From Emticicia aquatilis (lineage in GTDB: Bacteria > Bacteroidota > Bacteroidia > Cytophagales > Spirosomataceae), in assembly GCF_014644295.1 (NCBI RefSeq), contig NZ_BMKK01000020.1, positions 1-54,203 on the forward strand: a stretch of 54,203 nt of DNA, given 5' to 3'. A program made the position numbers and the translations under genes. The stretch's first letter is position 1. The number at the start of each line of letters is the position of its first letter. This document shows positions 45,716 to 54,203 of the stretch, one piece after another. The notes beneath the pieces are model-generated. The model was not told the origin of the DNA and ran no database searches. It saw nothing but the letters and a program-made list of their open reading frames with translations.

Positions 45716-45753
45716 TAACTCAAAAGGCTCGACCAATCGAGCCTTTTGAGTTA
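45716..45753. terminator. Terminator after the 3363-aa gene
   Basis: A perfect 17-bp hairpin (TAACTCAAAAGGCTCGA, loop CCAA, and its complement), GC-rich at the top with TTTT in the right arm and AAAA in the left, so it could act in both directions. Confidence 0.8.
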
Positions 45754-45771
45754 TATAAACATTCGATTATC

Positions 45772-45955
45772 TATAATAACGTGAGTTCGGGATTAGAATA
45801 GTTTGTTTTTGCCCCAGAGGAGTTTTATATTGACGGTCGGCCCGCTGCCGTAGAAAACAAACTCAAAGACTTCTATGGAGTATTTTTAAGTACATAACTT
45901 ATTGACTATAATTGTTTTAAATTTCTTTTATTACCCCGAACTCACGTTATAATAA
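45772..45955. mobile_element. MITE-like element with 15-bp terminal inverted repeats
   Basis: TAACGTGAGTTCGGG (45777-45791) and its exact complement CCCGAACTCACGTTA (45935-45949) bound a ~170-bp stretch with no coding capacity. TATAATAA lies at both outer edges (45772-45779 and 45948-45955), a possible 8-bp target duplication, partly overlapping the inverted repeats. Internally AGTTTGTTTT and AAAACAAACT form a second inverted pair around a GC-rich core (ACGGTCGGCCCGCTGCCGT), unlike its AT-rich surroundings. Non-autonomous; the parent insertion sequence is not in the window and I cannot assign a family. Confidence 0.65.
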
Positions 45956-46116
45956 TCACGGTTATATGATAAATCTATTCGTTTGGAAGATATAATCATT
46001 GAGTGAAAGATATAACTTAAGTAAGAAAGATGATAAAATGTAATAACAAAATTAGCCAGTTATATTTAATATATTTGATTTAATCTCCTATGTTTGATGC
46101 TATTGAACAATTCGCA

Positions 46117-46755
46117 TTAGTGTATTCCTAATAATTCCTCTTTGTGCTGTAATGACCAAATTAGGAGCGAATTTTTGGTTTGAGACAATCCAAGTTTACG
46201 AATGATATTAGAACGATGTTTTTCGACGGTTTTTTCGGCAATAAATAATCGTTCAGCAATATCTTTGGTGCTTTTCTCCTGAGAAATAAAACGAAGAATT
46301 TTTATTTCTGATGGAGATAGTTTTGTAAGAATATTTTCTTCTTGACCCAATTCAGTTAAAACTGTTAAATCATTCCCAAAGTATGGTTTACCATTACAGA
46401 TAGATTGTATGCACTCTAATATTTGGTCTAAAGCGTATTCTTTTAATAGATAACCTTTTACACCTAATTCGTTAGCTCTTTGAATAATACTTTGCTCTCG
46501 ATGTACTGTATTAAAAATAATAAAAGTTTCATCGCTTTTACCAAAGAGTTTTTCAGCTATTTCAAGGCCCCCAAGGTCTGGCATTTCAATATCTAAAAGA
46601 GCAATCCGAGGTTTTAGGTTAATTATTTTATGAAAAGCACGTATGCCATTTGTTTCGGTCGCTACTATATTATATCCATGACTACTCAAAAAATCAGCAA
46701 GAGCCTTTACAATAAGCGGGTGGTCATCGGCAACTAATATTGTAATGGGTATCAT
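46117..46755 (-). CDS. NarL/LuxR-type response regulator
   Basis: 212-aa cytoplasmic regulator. Receiver with acidic pocket LVADDHPL, phosphoacceptor Asp55 in LLDIEMPDLGG and conserved Lys in YLLKEYA; the LuxR-type HTH follows (SPSEIKILRFISQEKSTKDI, then AEKTVEKHRSNIIRKLGL). Its ATG overlaps the kinase stop by 4 bp (46752-46755), so the pair is translationally coupled and surely cognate. Target genes are unknown; the giant gene at 49138, divergent from this operon, is a positional candidate. Confidence 0.92.
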   Translation of the reverse strand: MIPITILVADDHPLIVKALADFLSSHGYNIVATETNGIRAFHKIINLKPRIALLDIEMPDLGGLEIAEKLFGKSDETFIIFNTVHREQSIIQRANELGVKGYLLKEYALDQILECIQSICNGKPYFGNDLTVLTELGQEENILTKLSPSEIKILRFISQEKSTKDIAERLFIAEKTVEKHRSNIIRKLGLSQTKNSLLIWSLQHKEELLGIH

Positions 46756-48755
46756 AACACGGGAATTTTCAAATAAATCGTTGTGCCTTGACCAACGATA
46801 GAATCAATTATAAGCGATGCACCTATTACCCCAGCTCTATGCTGAATAGAGGCTAAGCCAAGAGTTTCGGTATGAATGCCTTCAGGAAAAGGCCATCTAA
46901 ACCCCTTTCCATTATCTTTGATAGTAAGGTTAACATACTCAAAATTACCTTCATAATTAGCACTTATTTCAATAAACGCTGCTTGTGCATTGGCATGTTT
47001 TAAGATGTTGGTAAGCCCTTCTTGAATAATCCGAAATACATACAATTGTTTTTCAGCAGAAAGAATATTATTGAGCGATTCATCTATTTCAGTAGAAAAA
47101 AACACATCGTGTTCCTTGTCAAGTTGGTTAATAAGGTCAATGGTTGCAGTACAAAGCCCTACTTTTTTAAGTTGAACAGGATAAAGTTTACGGGTAAGCA
47201 TCCTTATATCTTGAATGATTTCATCAATCTGCTTTTTTGTGTGTTGAAGCGGATTAGTAACCAAAGACGATTTTAAAACCAGCAATTCGGATGCCACTCC
47301 ATCATGAAGGTCCATTGCTATACGAGCTTGCTCGTTTTCGGTAGCAATCACTAAATCTTGATGATATTTTTGTTTTAGTTCGGCTTCTCTTATTTGCATT
47401 TGCTGCTTTCTTCTTGCATAAATGTAATAAATGCCTATTCCAGCGGTTAAGATTGCTAAAATCGTAATTGCTGTCCACATGTTTTTCTCTTTTTCAATCG
47501 ACTGAAGTTTTTGAGCTTGTAGTTTAAGTTGAAGGTCTTTTTCTTTGGTTTGGAACTCTTTTTCGAGTTTAATGATGTCAGTTGCTTGTTTTCTGACATC
47601 AATAGAATCTTTTATACGATAATAATTTGAGAAATTAGTCAGAGCATCTTTATAATTTTGGCTGGCATTCTCTACTCGAGCCAGTTGTCCATAGACATCC
47701 ATCAAATATGAGGGGTCCTCCTTGTAATTTTTGGCAAAAGACAATAGTTGTACCAGTATTTCTCGGGCTTTATCCCATTGTTTTAATGCCGCATAAACTT
47801 CAACTTTATAAAGCTGCAAACGATTAGCCAGAAAGATATTTTTTAATCTTCGTTGTGCTTCTATACTTTTCTCAAGCATTTCCAAAGACTCATCTAACTT
47901 ACCTATTTTCTTTAACAAATTAGCTCTACTATAATAAACCGTAAAAGCTGAATAATCATCTGGTTTTAGGCTATCGAGCAGAAATAATGCCCTGTTAGAG
48001 GCTTTAATACCCCTAACACTATCTTTTAGTTTCGAATAGGCATTGGTAAGACTACTGTAATTTACCAAGGCTCTTTCATAATGCTTTTCTTTGGTAAAAG
48101 CTTCGGCAGCGATTCTGTATTGTTCGGCAGCTTTTTCGTCTTCATTGAGGTCTAAATATACATTACCGATAGAGGCTTCAATTGTCCAGCGATTGCCATT
48201 TTGTGGAAGTTTTACTGAGTAATTTAGTGCTTTCTTATAAGCTAAAAGAGCATCCTTATACAAGGTTTTTTTGTATAGACTTCTTCCTTGATTAAGATAT
48301 GAACTCTCCATTAGCGAGTCACTACCTGACTTTTCATATATCTTGATTGCCTGCTCAAAAAAATGTATAGCACTATCAGCTTTACCTACGATATTCAGAT
48401 AGCCGCCTGCTATATTGAGTAGACTATGATGAAATTTATTGTGAGTGATGCTTGGTAAGTTTTTTATGAGTTTACCGAAAAATATCGAATCTACTTTGTT
48501 CTTTATCAATAAAGAATTCCCATACTTTTCTATCAATCGAAGTGTTGTAGAATCATTAACAGCACTTTGCTCCCATGACTTTAATAATTTTTCTTGATAA
48601 AGAGAGTCTTCTGGTTTGTGTTTAGTTAGCCATTTACTCAATTCTCCAGTTTGGGTAGTATTTAAACTACCTTTTTTTTGGTCTGAATCCCTACAAGCAA
48701 TAGCCGATATCAACAGACCCATTCCCACTATGATAAATATTCTATTTCGCATCAT
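46752..48755 (-). CDS. TPR-containing sensor histidine kinase (NarL-partner type)
   Basis: 667-aa kinase. The N-terminus GMGLLISAIACRDSDQKK suggests a lipobox or signal anchor at Cys21. Residues ~90-410 are tetratricopeptide repeats (SYLNQGRSLYKKTLYKDALL, AYKKALNYS; RALVNYSSLTNAYSKL), followed by a coiled coil (KLEKEFQTKEKDLQLKLQAQ), one transmembrane helix (WTAITILAILTAGIGIYYIY), a HisKA_3 box with His484 in MDLHDGVASELLVLKSSL, and HATPase motifs (DNGKGFRWPF, LGLASIQHRAGVIGA). The TPR sensor is periplasmic by topology; the signal is unknown. A second in-frame Met lies one codon in. Confidence 0.9.
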   Translation of the reverse strand: MMRNRIFIIVGMGLLISAIACRDSDQKKGSLNTTQTGELSKWLTKHKPEDSLYQEKLLKSWEQSAVNDSTTLRLIEKYGNSLLIKNKVDSIFFGKLIKNLPSITHNKFHHSLLNIAGGYLNIVGKADSAIHFFEQAIKIYEKSGSDSLMESSYLNQGRSLYKKTLYKDALLAYKKALNYSVKLPQNGNRWTIEASIGNVYLDLNEDEKAAEQYRIAAEAFTKEKHYERALVNYSSLTNAYSKLKDSVRGIKASNRALFLLDSLKPDDYSAFTVYYSRANLLKKIGKLDESLEMLEKSIEAQRRLKNIFLANRLQLYKVEVYAALKQWDKAREILVQLLSFAKNYKEDPSYLMDVYGQLARVENASQNYKDALTNFSNYYRIKDSIDVRKQATDIIKLEKEFQTKEKDLQLKLQAQKLQSIEKEKNMWTAITILAILTAGIGIYYIYARRKQQMQIREAELKQKYHQDLVIATENEQARIAMDLHDGVASELLVLKSSLVTNPLQHTKKQIDEIIQDIRMLTRKLYPVQLKKVGLCTATIDLINQLDKEHDVFFSTEIDESLNNILSAEKQLYVFRIIQEGLTNILKHANAQAAFIEISANYEGNFEYVNLTIKDNGKGFRWPFPEGIHTETLGLASIQHRAGVIGASLIIDSIVGQGTTIYLKIPVL

Positions 48756-49137
48756 AAAACAAAAGTAATGGACTTGTCTGCAAATTAAAATAAGGGTTAA
48801 CCATTATTTTTTGGGGATTGGTAAGGGGCTAATTTTGAGCAAATAATACATGCTCCAAAGGGCATAAGTTTAATTGAAAGACATAAGTAAATTAAAACCC
48901 GAAAAATACTATGAAATCCCCAAAAAGTATCTGCCCAACATTAAATACTCATAACCGAAATGGCCTTTTCGTATAACTAACAAGGACACAGCCACATATT
49001 TTAGCCACCTTTAGAACTTGATTTTTATTCTAAAACTCATCAATATATATCGAAAGCTTGAAGCTCAGATTCTTATGGCCGCAGTAGAGAAGTATCTCTA
49101 CAAAATGAAAATTAATGACATTTTATCTATACTTGTA
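48756..49137. other. Divergent intergenic region upstream of the kinase and the last giant gene
   Basis: No gene. TTTTTGGGGATT (48808-48819) and AATCCCCAAAAA (48915-48926) form a perfect 12-bp inverted pair around a 95-bp interior, which contains two AAAGnnCATAAGT-like direct repeats 19 bp apart (CATAAGT at 48863 and 48882). GTAGAGA-AGTA-TCTCTAC (49084-49101) is a small hairpin just before possible starts of the giant gene. No exact TAnnTTTG box was found for the plus-strand gene. Confidence 0.5.
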
Positions 49138-52100
49138 ATGCGAAAAATTTTATCATTTACCATCTTATTAATATTCCTATCACCTTTCATTTATGCCCAA
49201 ACCTTTACAAACGGCTTGGTGGCAACTGGATATGGAAGTGCTTTAATTTACGCTGATTCAGACATTGGCCCCGATGGCAAGTTTTATGTACTGAGAAATT
49301 ACGGGACAGTTGTTAATTCTTCAAACCCAAAAACTACTTTTTTTGATATTAGAAGGTGGGATAGTGCCACTTCAACTTGGACAGTAGTAGGTTCATTTGA
49401 CCAAACAGATATACCAAATCAATATATTGGTAGTAGTAGTATGTATGAACGTTTTGCTCTTGAAATTGATGCAAATGGCAATTATCATGTTGCATTGATT
49501 AATTATACCAGTACCGATAACGGTGTCACTATTTATGGAAATGTAACCTATGCAAAAAGTTCGGATGGGAATAACTGGACCTTTACTGTATTGGAAAACG
49601 TTAACACAAATGTATATAATAATTATACCTATTTTGAAGTACAATTAGAGTTAGACTCTAATAATAAACCCCATGTGGCTTATAGAATTAAAGATGGTAC
49701 TTCGGCTAATTTCATTGATAGACGACAGTATATTCGGTATCAGTATTATAATGGAACCAGTTGGACTATGCAAACTGCATTGACTGCACCAGTGAGTAGT
49801 ACAGCAAATGTTGATATTAATAGTTTTGCTTTTGCTCTTGATAAAAATAATAAAGCACACATTGCGGCTTCTTTAGAAACCAATGGTGGGGTCGATGCCA
49901 GTCTTGTATATCTGAATAATGTATCAGGTACATGGAGTTCGCCTACCACAATAATTGCAGGTAGTACTGGTAATAATGCTTCTTCTTCAATGGATATTGT
50001 GGTAGATAGTAATGTGAAAGCTCATATTTTAAATAGAGATGCTTCTTTTGCAATTAAATACGCCACCAATGAAAGTGGCTCTTGGAGTGTTTCGAACTTC
50101 GGCACTGGTAATAGTATTTGGCAATCATTAGCTATTAATTCCTCAAATAATATCTTTTTTATTTATAATGGTCAATCTTCAGGAACAAATACTGGAGATG
50201 TTAGGTATGCTTACAAAGCGGGAGGTGCCTCTACTTGGGACACAGGAAGTATCATGGCTGGAAATAATAGAACTGCTACCGTAACTATGGTAGCTGAACT
50301 AAACGATAGTAATGTTGCGATGACATGGTTTGACCATTTTGCTGGAAGTGGCTCGCCTTCATATTCCCCTGATAATCCTCGACAACTTCAATACGCAACT
50401 GCAAGTTTTGGGGTTTCCTGTATTTCACCAACAGTTTCTACAAACCCATCGAACCGTACTATATGTAATGGTAATAACACAACATTTTCCGTAACGGCTT
50501 CTAATGCTACGGCTTATCAATGGCAAGTAGATATAGGTTCTGGGTTTACGGATATATCAAACACAGGTGTCTATAGCAATGCAACTACAAGTACGCTTAC
50601 AATAACTGGTGCTACTTCGGCTATGAATGGTTATGTGTACAGATGCGTTGTAATAAACGGAACTTCTACCTGTAGTACAAATTCAAATACTGCTACACTT
50701 ACTGTTTCAACAATAATATTAAGCCAACTTAATAAAACCAATGTATCGTGTATCGGAGGTACTAATGGTACGGCATCAGTCAATGCAGCAACTGGTGGTT
50801 CTGCTCCATATACCTACAATTGGACTCCAGGAAACCCGACAGGTGACGGAACAACCTCGGTAACTGGTCTTTCGGCAGGAACTTGGACGTGTACTGTAAC
50901 GGATAATAATGGATGTGTGGCTACTCAAACTTTTAATGTAACACAGCCAGCATTGGCTGTGTCTGGGACTACCTCGGTTACAAATGTTTCTTGTAATGGA
51001 GGACTCAACGGAGCAATAAATTTAACCCCAACAGGTGGTACTGGTTCATATACATATAATTGGGGTGGAGGCGTCACAACAGAAGACCGCACTGGGCTCG
51101 CTGCTGGAAATTATTCGGTCATCATTACAGATGTAAATGGCTGTACAGGTACAGTGACTGCCACAATTACACAACCTTCTGCAATAACGATTAGTCCATC
51201 ACAAGTAAATGTAAGTTGCAATGGAGGTACTAATGGTTCAGCAAGTGTATCGGTTACTGGTGGCATAGTTGGTTATACTTATAGTTGGTCTCCAGGCGGT
51301 GGGAGTACTTCGAGTATCACAGGTCTTTCGGCAGGAACTTATACTTGTACAGTAACAGATGGTAATGGCTGTACGAAGGCTCAAAATTTTACAATTAATC
51401 AACCAGCAGCACTTTCTCTAACTACTAATATCCAAAACGTAACTTGTCTCGGGGGGGCAAATGGAGCTATTGATTTAACAGTATCAGGTGGCTCTCAACC
51501 CTACACTTATGCTTGGACTGGCGGGGTAACAACTCAAGACCTAAGTAATCTTTCTTCTGGTAATTACTCAGTTACGGTGACAGATATAAATTTATGTACT
51601 GCCACTACAAGTGTGACTTTAACTCAAGGAGCTACAACTTCTGTTAATATTACAGGTACAGAAAACCTTTCTTGTCTGAAGTCCTCGGTTACAAGAACAG
51701 TTTCTACAGGAATCTCTTATTCATGGACAGGGCCAAATAGTTATACAGCCTCAACGGCAACCGCTACAATAAATACACCTGGAACTTATATGGTTACAAT
51801 GACCGAGGCAGGAGGATGTTCGGCAACTGCAACAACTATGGTATCACAGGATATAACTCCACCTGTGGTGAATATCACTGGAACTGATAATATCACATGT
51901 GCTCAACAGACCGTAACAAGGAGTGTTGCTTCTGGTCAATCTTATGTATGGACAGGTCCAAATGGTTATACCTCTTCTAATGCTGTAGCTCAAATTAATA
52001 TTTCTGGTACATATACCGTTACTGTTACAGGAGAAAATGGTTGTACTACAACTGCCAGTACTGTTGTTACTCAAGAATTATCGTCTCCAAGTAATGTTAA

Positions 52101-54203
52101 CGTAAATACCTCAGCAGTATGTGAAGGGACTAACGTTACTTTGTCAGCTACTTGTGTATTAGGCACAGTAACTTGGTATAATTCATCTATTGGAGGAACA
52201 GCAATCGGAACAGGGAGTGCATTCAGTTATAATGCACCTGTGGGAAATAATCAAGTCTTTTATGCTTCATGTAAAACTACTTGTGAGAGTGGCTTGACGG
52301 CATCTTTAAATTCACTGACAGTAAAAGCCAAACCCAATGTGCCAACAATTACACCACCAACTAATACGGTAGTTTGTTCGCCAAATACGTTGACTTTAAC
52401 AGCCAATTGTACCACTGGAACTATTCTTTGGTCGAATAACTCAACCAGCACAAGTTTGACAATTTCGGCAGTCGGGACATATTCCATTTCAGCGAAATGT
52501 GTTTTGAACGGCTGTGAATCAGATGCCAGTTCGGCAACGAATTTGGAAATCAAAGCCAAACCCAATGTGCCAACAATTACACCACCAACTAATACGGTAG
52601 TTTGTTCGCCAAATTCGCTGACTTTAACGACCAATTGTACCACTGGAACTGTCCTTTGGTCGAATAATTCAACAAGCACGAGTTTGACAATTTCGACAGT
52701 CGGAACACATTCCATTTCAGCGAAATGTGTTTTGAACGGCTGTGAATCAGATGCCAGTTCGGCAACGAATTTGGAAATCAAAGCCAAACCCAATGTGCCA
52801 ACCATCACACCACCGAGTCAATTAGTGGTTTGTTCTCCAACAAGTTTAACTCTAACAGCTAACTGCACAACAGGCACAGTTTTGTGGTCGAATAATTCGA
52901 CTACTTCAAGTTTGTTTTTAAGTGCAGTCGGAACATACTCAATAACAGCCAAATGTGTATTGAATGGCTGTGAATCAGACCCAAGTTCTACAACGAATTT
53001 GGAAATCAAAGCCAAACCAAGTGTGCCGACCATTACGCCACCGACCAACACGGTAGTCTGTTCACCAAATACGTTAACCTTAACGGCAACTTGTGCAACA
53101 GGCACAGTATTATGGTCGGATAATTCGACTACTTCAAGTTTGTTTTTAAGTGCAGTCGGGACATATTCAATTTCAGCCAAATGTATCTTAAACGGTTGTG
53201 AATCAGATGCAAGTACAACAACGAGTTTAGAAATCAAAGCTAAACCAACCGTGCCGACTATTACACCACCAACTAATACGGTAGTTTGCTCGCCAAATAC
53301 GCTAACTTTGACAGCCAATTGCTCTACTGGAACTATTCTTTGGTCGAATAATTCAACCAGCACAAGTTTGACAATTTCGGCAGTCGGGACATATTCCATC
53401 TCAGCTAAATGTATTCTGAACGGCTGCGAATCTAACCCAAGTTCGGCTACGAGTTTAGAAATCAAAGATAAACCAACAGTGCCGACTATTACACCACCAA
53501 CTAATACAGTAGTCTGCTCGCCAAATACGCTAACTTTGACAGCCAATTGCTCTACTGGAACTATTCTTTGGTCGAATAATTCAACAAGCACAAGTTTGAC
53601 AATTTCGGCAGTCGGGACGTATTCAATTTCAGCTAAATGTGTTCTGAACGGCTGTGAATCTGACCTAAGTTCGGCTACGAGTTTAGAAATCAAAGATAAA
53701 CCAACAGTGCCGACTATTACACCACCAACTAATACAGTAGTCTGCTCGCCAAATACGCTGACTTTAACAGCCAATTGTACCACTGGAACTATTCTTTGGT
53801 CGAATAATTCAACCAGCACAAGTTTGACAATTTCGGCAGTCGGGACGTATTCAATTTCAGCTAAATGTGTTCTGAACGGCTGCGAATCTAACCCAAGTTC
53901 GGCTACCAGTTTAGAAATCAAAGATAAACCAACAGTGCCGACTGTTACACCACCAACTAATATGGTAGTTTGTTCGCCAAATTCGCTGACTTTAACAGCC
54001 AATTGTACTACTGGAACTATTCTTTGGTCGAATAATTCAACAAGCACAAGTTTGACGCTTTCGGCAGTCGGGACATATTCAATTTCAGCTAAATGTGTTC
54101 TGAACGGCTGTGAATCTGACCCAAGTTCGGCTACCAGTTTAGAAATCAAAGATAAACCAACAGTGCCGACTATTACACCACCAACTAATACGGTAGTTTG
54201 CTC
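49138..54203 (+). CDS. Giant secreted protein with SprB-type and 76-aa Cys-containing repeats (3' end beyond window)
   Basis: At least 1688 residues; the frame is open from 49138 to the last base and the stop is outside the window. Signal peptide RKILSFTILLIFLSPFIYAQ. Residues ~20-425 resemble a beta-propeller (FALEIDANGNYHVALINY, LDSNNKPHVAYRIKDG). An Ig-like domain follows (YQWQVDIGSGFTDISNTG), then about four SprB-type repeats (NVSCIGGTNGTASVNAATGG, TVTDNNGCVATQTFNVTQP), two PKD-like segments, one module like those of the 3363-aa protein (VCEGTNVTLSATCVLGTVTW), and then tandem 76-residue repeats. In-frame Mets at 49105 and 49075 are alternative starts. SprB repeats are known from the Flavobacterium gliding adhesin, so a T9SS-exported surface adhesin is plausible; the sorting domain would lie outside the window. 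Confidence 0.85.
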   Translation, partial: MRKILSFTILLIFLSPFIYAQTFTNGLVATGYGSALIYADSDIGPDGKFYVLRNYGTVVNSSNPKTTFFDIRRWDSATSTWTVVGSFDQTDIPNQYIGSSSMYERFALEIDANGNYHVALINYTSTDNGVTIYGNVTYAKSSDGNNWTFTVLENVNTNVYNNYTYFEVQLELDSNNKPHVAYRIKDGTSANFIDRRQYIRYQYYNGTSWTMQTALTAPVSSTANVDINSFAFALDKNNKAHIAASLETNGGVDASLVYLNNVSGTWSSPTTIIAGSTGNNASSSMDIVVDSNVKAHILNRDASFAIKYATNESGSWSVSNFGTGNSIWQSLAINSSNNIFFIYNGQSSGTNTGDVRYAYKAGGASTWDTGSIMAGNNRTATVTMVAELNDSNVAMTWFDHFAGSGSPSYSPDNPRQLQYATASFGVSCISPTVSTNPSNRTICNGNNTTFSVTASNATAYQWQVDIGSGFTDISNTGVYSNATTSTLTITGATSAMNGYVYRCVVINGTSTCSTNSNTATLTVSTIILSQLNKTNVSCIGGTNGTASVNAATGGSAPYTYNWTPGNPTGDGTTSVTGLSAGTWTCTVTDNNGCVATQTFNVTQPALAVSGTTSVTNVSCNGGLNGAINLTPTGGTGSYTYNWGGGVTTEDRTGLAAGNYSVIITDVNGCTGTVTATITQPSAITISPSQVNVSCNGGTNGSASVSVTGGIVGYTYSWSPGGGSTSSITGLSAGTYTCTVTDGNGCTKAQNFTINQPAALSLTTNIQNVTCLGGANGAIDLTVSGGSQPYTYAWTGGVTTQDLSNLSSGNYSVTVTDINLCTATTSVTLTQGATTSVNITGTENLSCLKSSVTRTVSTGISYSWTGPNSYTASTATATINTPGTYMVTMTEAGGCSATATTMVSQDITPPVVNITGTDNITCAQQTVTRSVASGQSYVWTGPNGYTSSNAVAQINISGTYTVTVTGENGCTTTASTVVTQELSSPSNVNVNTSAVCEGTNVTLSATCVLGTVTWYNSSIGGTAIGTGSAFSYNAPVGNNQVFYASCKTTCESGLTASLNSLTVKAKPNVPTITPPTNTVVCSPNTLTLTANCTTGTILWSNNSTSTSLTISAVGTYSISAKCVLNGCESDASSATNLEIKAKPNVPTITPPTNTVVCSPNSLTLTTNCTTGTVLWSNNSTSTSLTISTVGTHSISAKCVLNGCESDASSATNLEIKAKPNVPTITPPSQLVVCSPTSLTLTANCTTGTVLWSNNSTTSSLFLSAVGTYSITAKCVLNGCESDPSSTTNLEIKAKPSVPTITPPTNTVVCSPNTLTLTATCATGTVLWSDNSTTSSLFLSAVGTYSISAKCILNGCESDASTTTSLEIKAKPTVPTITPPTNTVVCSPNTLTLTANCSTGTILWSNNSTSTSLTISAVGTYSISAKCILNGCESNPSSATSLEIKDKPTVPTITPPTNTVVCSPNTLTLTANCSTGTILWSNNSTSTSLTISAVGTYSISAKCVLNGCESDLSSATSLEIKDKPTVPTITPPTNTVVCSPNTLTLTANCTTGTILWSNNSTSTSLTISAVGTYSISAKCVLNGCESNPSSATSLEIKDKPTVPTVTPPTNMVVCSPNSLTLTANCTTGTILWSNNSTSTSLTLSAVGTYSISAKCVLNGCESDPSSATSLEIKDKPTVPTITPPTNTVVC
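50716..51620 (+). repeat. SprB-type repeat array
   Basis: Four successive ~70-residue units with the pattern NVSCxGGxNGxxxxxxxGG..YTYxW......GLSAGxYxxTVTDxNGC, positions near 50740, 50980, 51210 and 51430. Boundaries are approximate. Confidence 0.7.
52339..54203 (+). repeat. Perfectly phased 228-bp tandem repeats (76 aa), at least eight copies
   Basis: The codon starting VPTITPP occurs at 52339, 52567, 52795, 53023, 53251, 53479, 53707, 53935 and 54163: every step is exactly 228 bp. Each unit carries CSPNTLTLTANCTTGTILWS, SAVGTYSISAKCVLNGCES and ends near LEIKAKP, with four Cys. Copies differ by scattered, mostly silent changes, and none has an indel. The array continues past the window edge, so total copy number is unknown. 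Confidence 0.92.

Larger units (their letters stand above)
45650..46116. other. Intergenic region with terminator and MITE-like element
   Basis: Holds a terminator (45716-45753), a MITE-like element (about 45777-45949) and three AAGATATAA-like repeats 20 bp apart (45987, 46007, 46027). No gene is seen. Confidence 0.6.

Noticed and set aside
52260-54149. Two long minus-strand frames (182 and 443 codons) with strong internal repeats
   Set aside because: They are mirror frames of the plus-strand giant gene. The 228-bp repeat keeps one antisense phase free of stops by periodicity; the plus frame from 49138 has a signal peptide and recognisable domains.
52339-54203. Regularly spaced repeats as a possible CRISPR array
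   Set aside because: The 228-bp unit is repeated over its whole length and stays in one open frame; there are no unique spacers.

Overview
The window looks like a chromosomal segment of an AT-rich member of the Bacteroidota, most likely a Cytophagales relative; genus not determined. Evidence for this: promoters with the Bacteroidota -7 box TAnnTTTG, a 7TM-DISM hybrid sensor with AraC output, beta-propeller (Reg_prop/Y_Y_Y) sensor kinases, a CRTAC1/ASPIC-type FG-GAP lipoprotein, S74-chaperoned adhesin-like proteins, SprB-type repeats and a giant secreted protein with a GCX/'3-coathanger'-like C-terminus. No rRNA, tRNA, CRISPR array or intact transposase gene was seen.

Layout. 0.2-5.4 kb: AraC regulator, a divergent NarL-type response regulator plus beta-propeller kinase pair (minus strand), and a frameshifted LytTR gene. 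5.5-9.7 kb: a 1053-aa Hep/Hag-type protein with an S74 domain and a secreted GH16 glucanase. 9.7-14.9 kb (minus): FG-GAP/ASPIC lipoprotein and YgiQ radical SAM protein. 15.2-21.6 kb: a glycine-zipper lipoprotein, then a complete five-gene STM4015-STM4014-STM4013-STM4012-STM4011 operon (LRR protein, ATP-grasp-like protein, alkaline-phosphatase-fold hydrolase, two radical SAM enzymes), then a small lipoprotein. 21.7-24.6 kb: TetR regulator, PhlG-type (diacetylphloroglucinol hydrolase family) enzyme and a BBE-type flavoprotein, with an identical 20-bp operator in front of the first two. 24.6-28.0 kb: two related secreted fibre-like proteins followed by a coupled LytTR protein. 28.0-29.4 kb: DUF2254 membrane protein (minus). 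29.7-34.7 kb: LytTR regulator, hybrid two-component regulator, type I sulfatase. 35.6-45.6 kb: a 3363-aa secreted repeat protein. 45.8-48.8 kb: a MITE-like element and a NarL/TPR-kinase pair (minus). 49.1 kb to the end: a second giant secreted protein on the plus strand, with perfectly phased 228-bp tandem repeats, cut by the window edge.

The two most interesting systems are (i) the complete STM4011-4015 operon, a conserved set with no assigned function that I know of, present here as a compact, nearly overlapping transcription unit with its own -7 box; and (ii) a putative regulon: TGAGTTAA-like direct repeats spaced exactly 21 bp lie exactly 21 bp upstream of a TAnnTTTG box in front of three transcription units (LytTR gene at 29.7 kb, sulfatase at 33.2 kb, and the leader of the 3363-aa protein at 35.2 kb). 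The likely binder is the LytTR protein itself or the neighbouring AraC-output hybrid regulator. Small stand-alone LytTR genes occur three times, two of them beside S74 fibre-like proteins.
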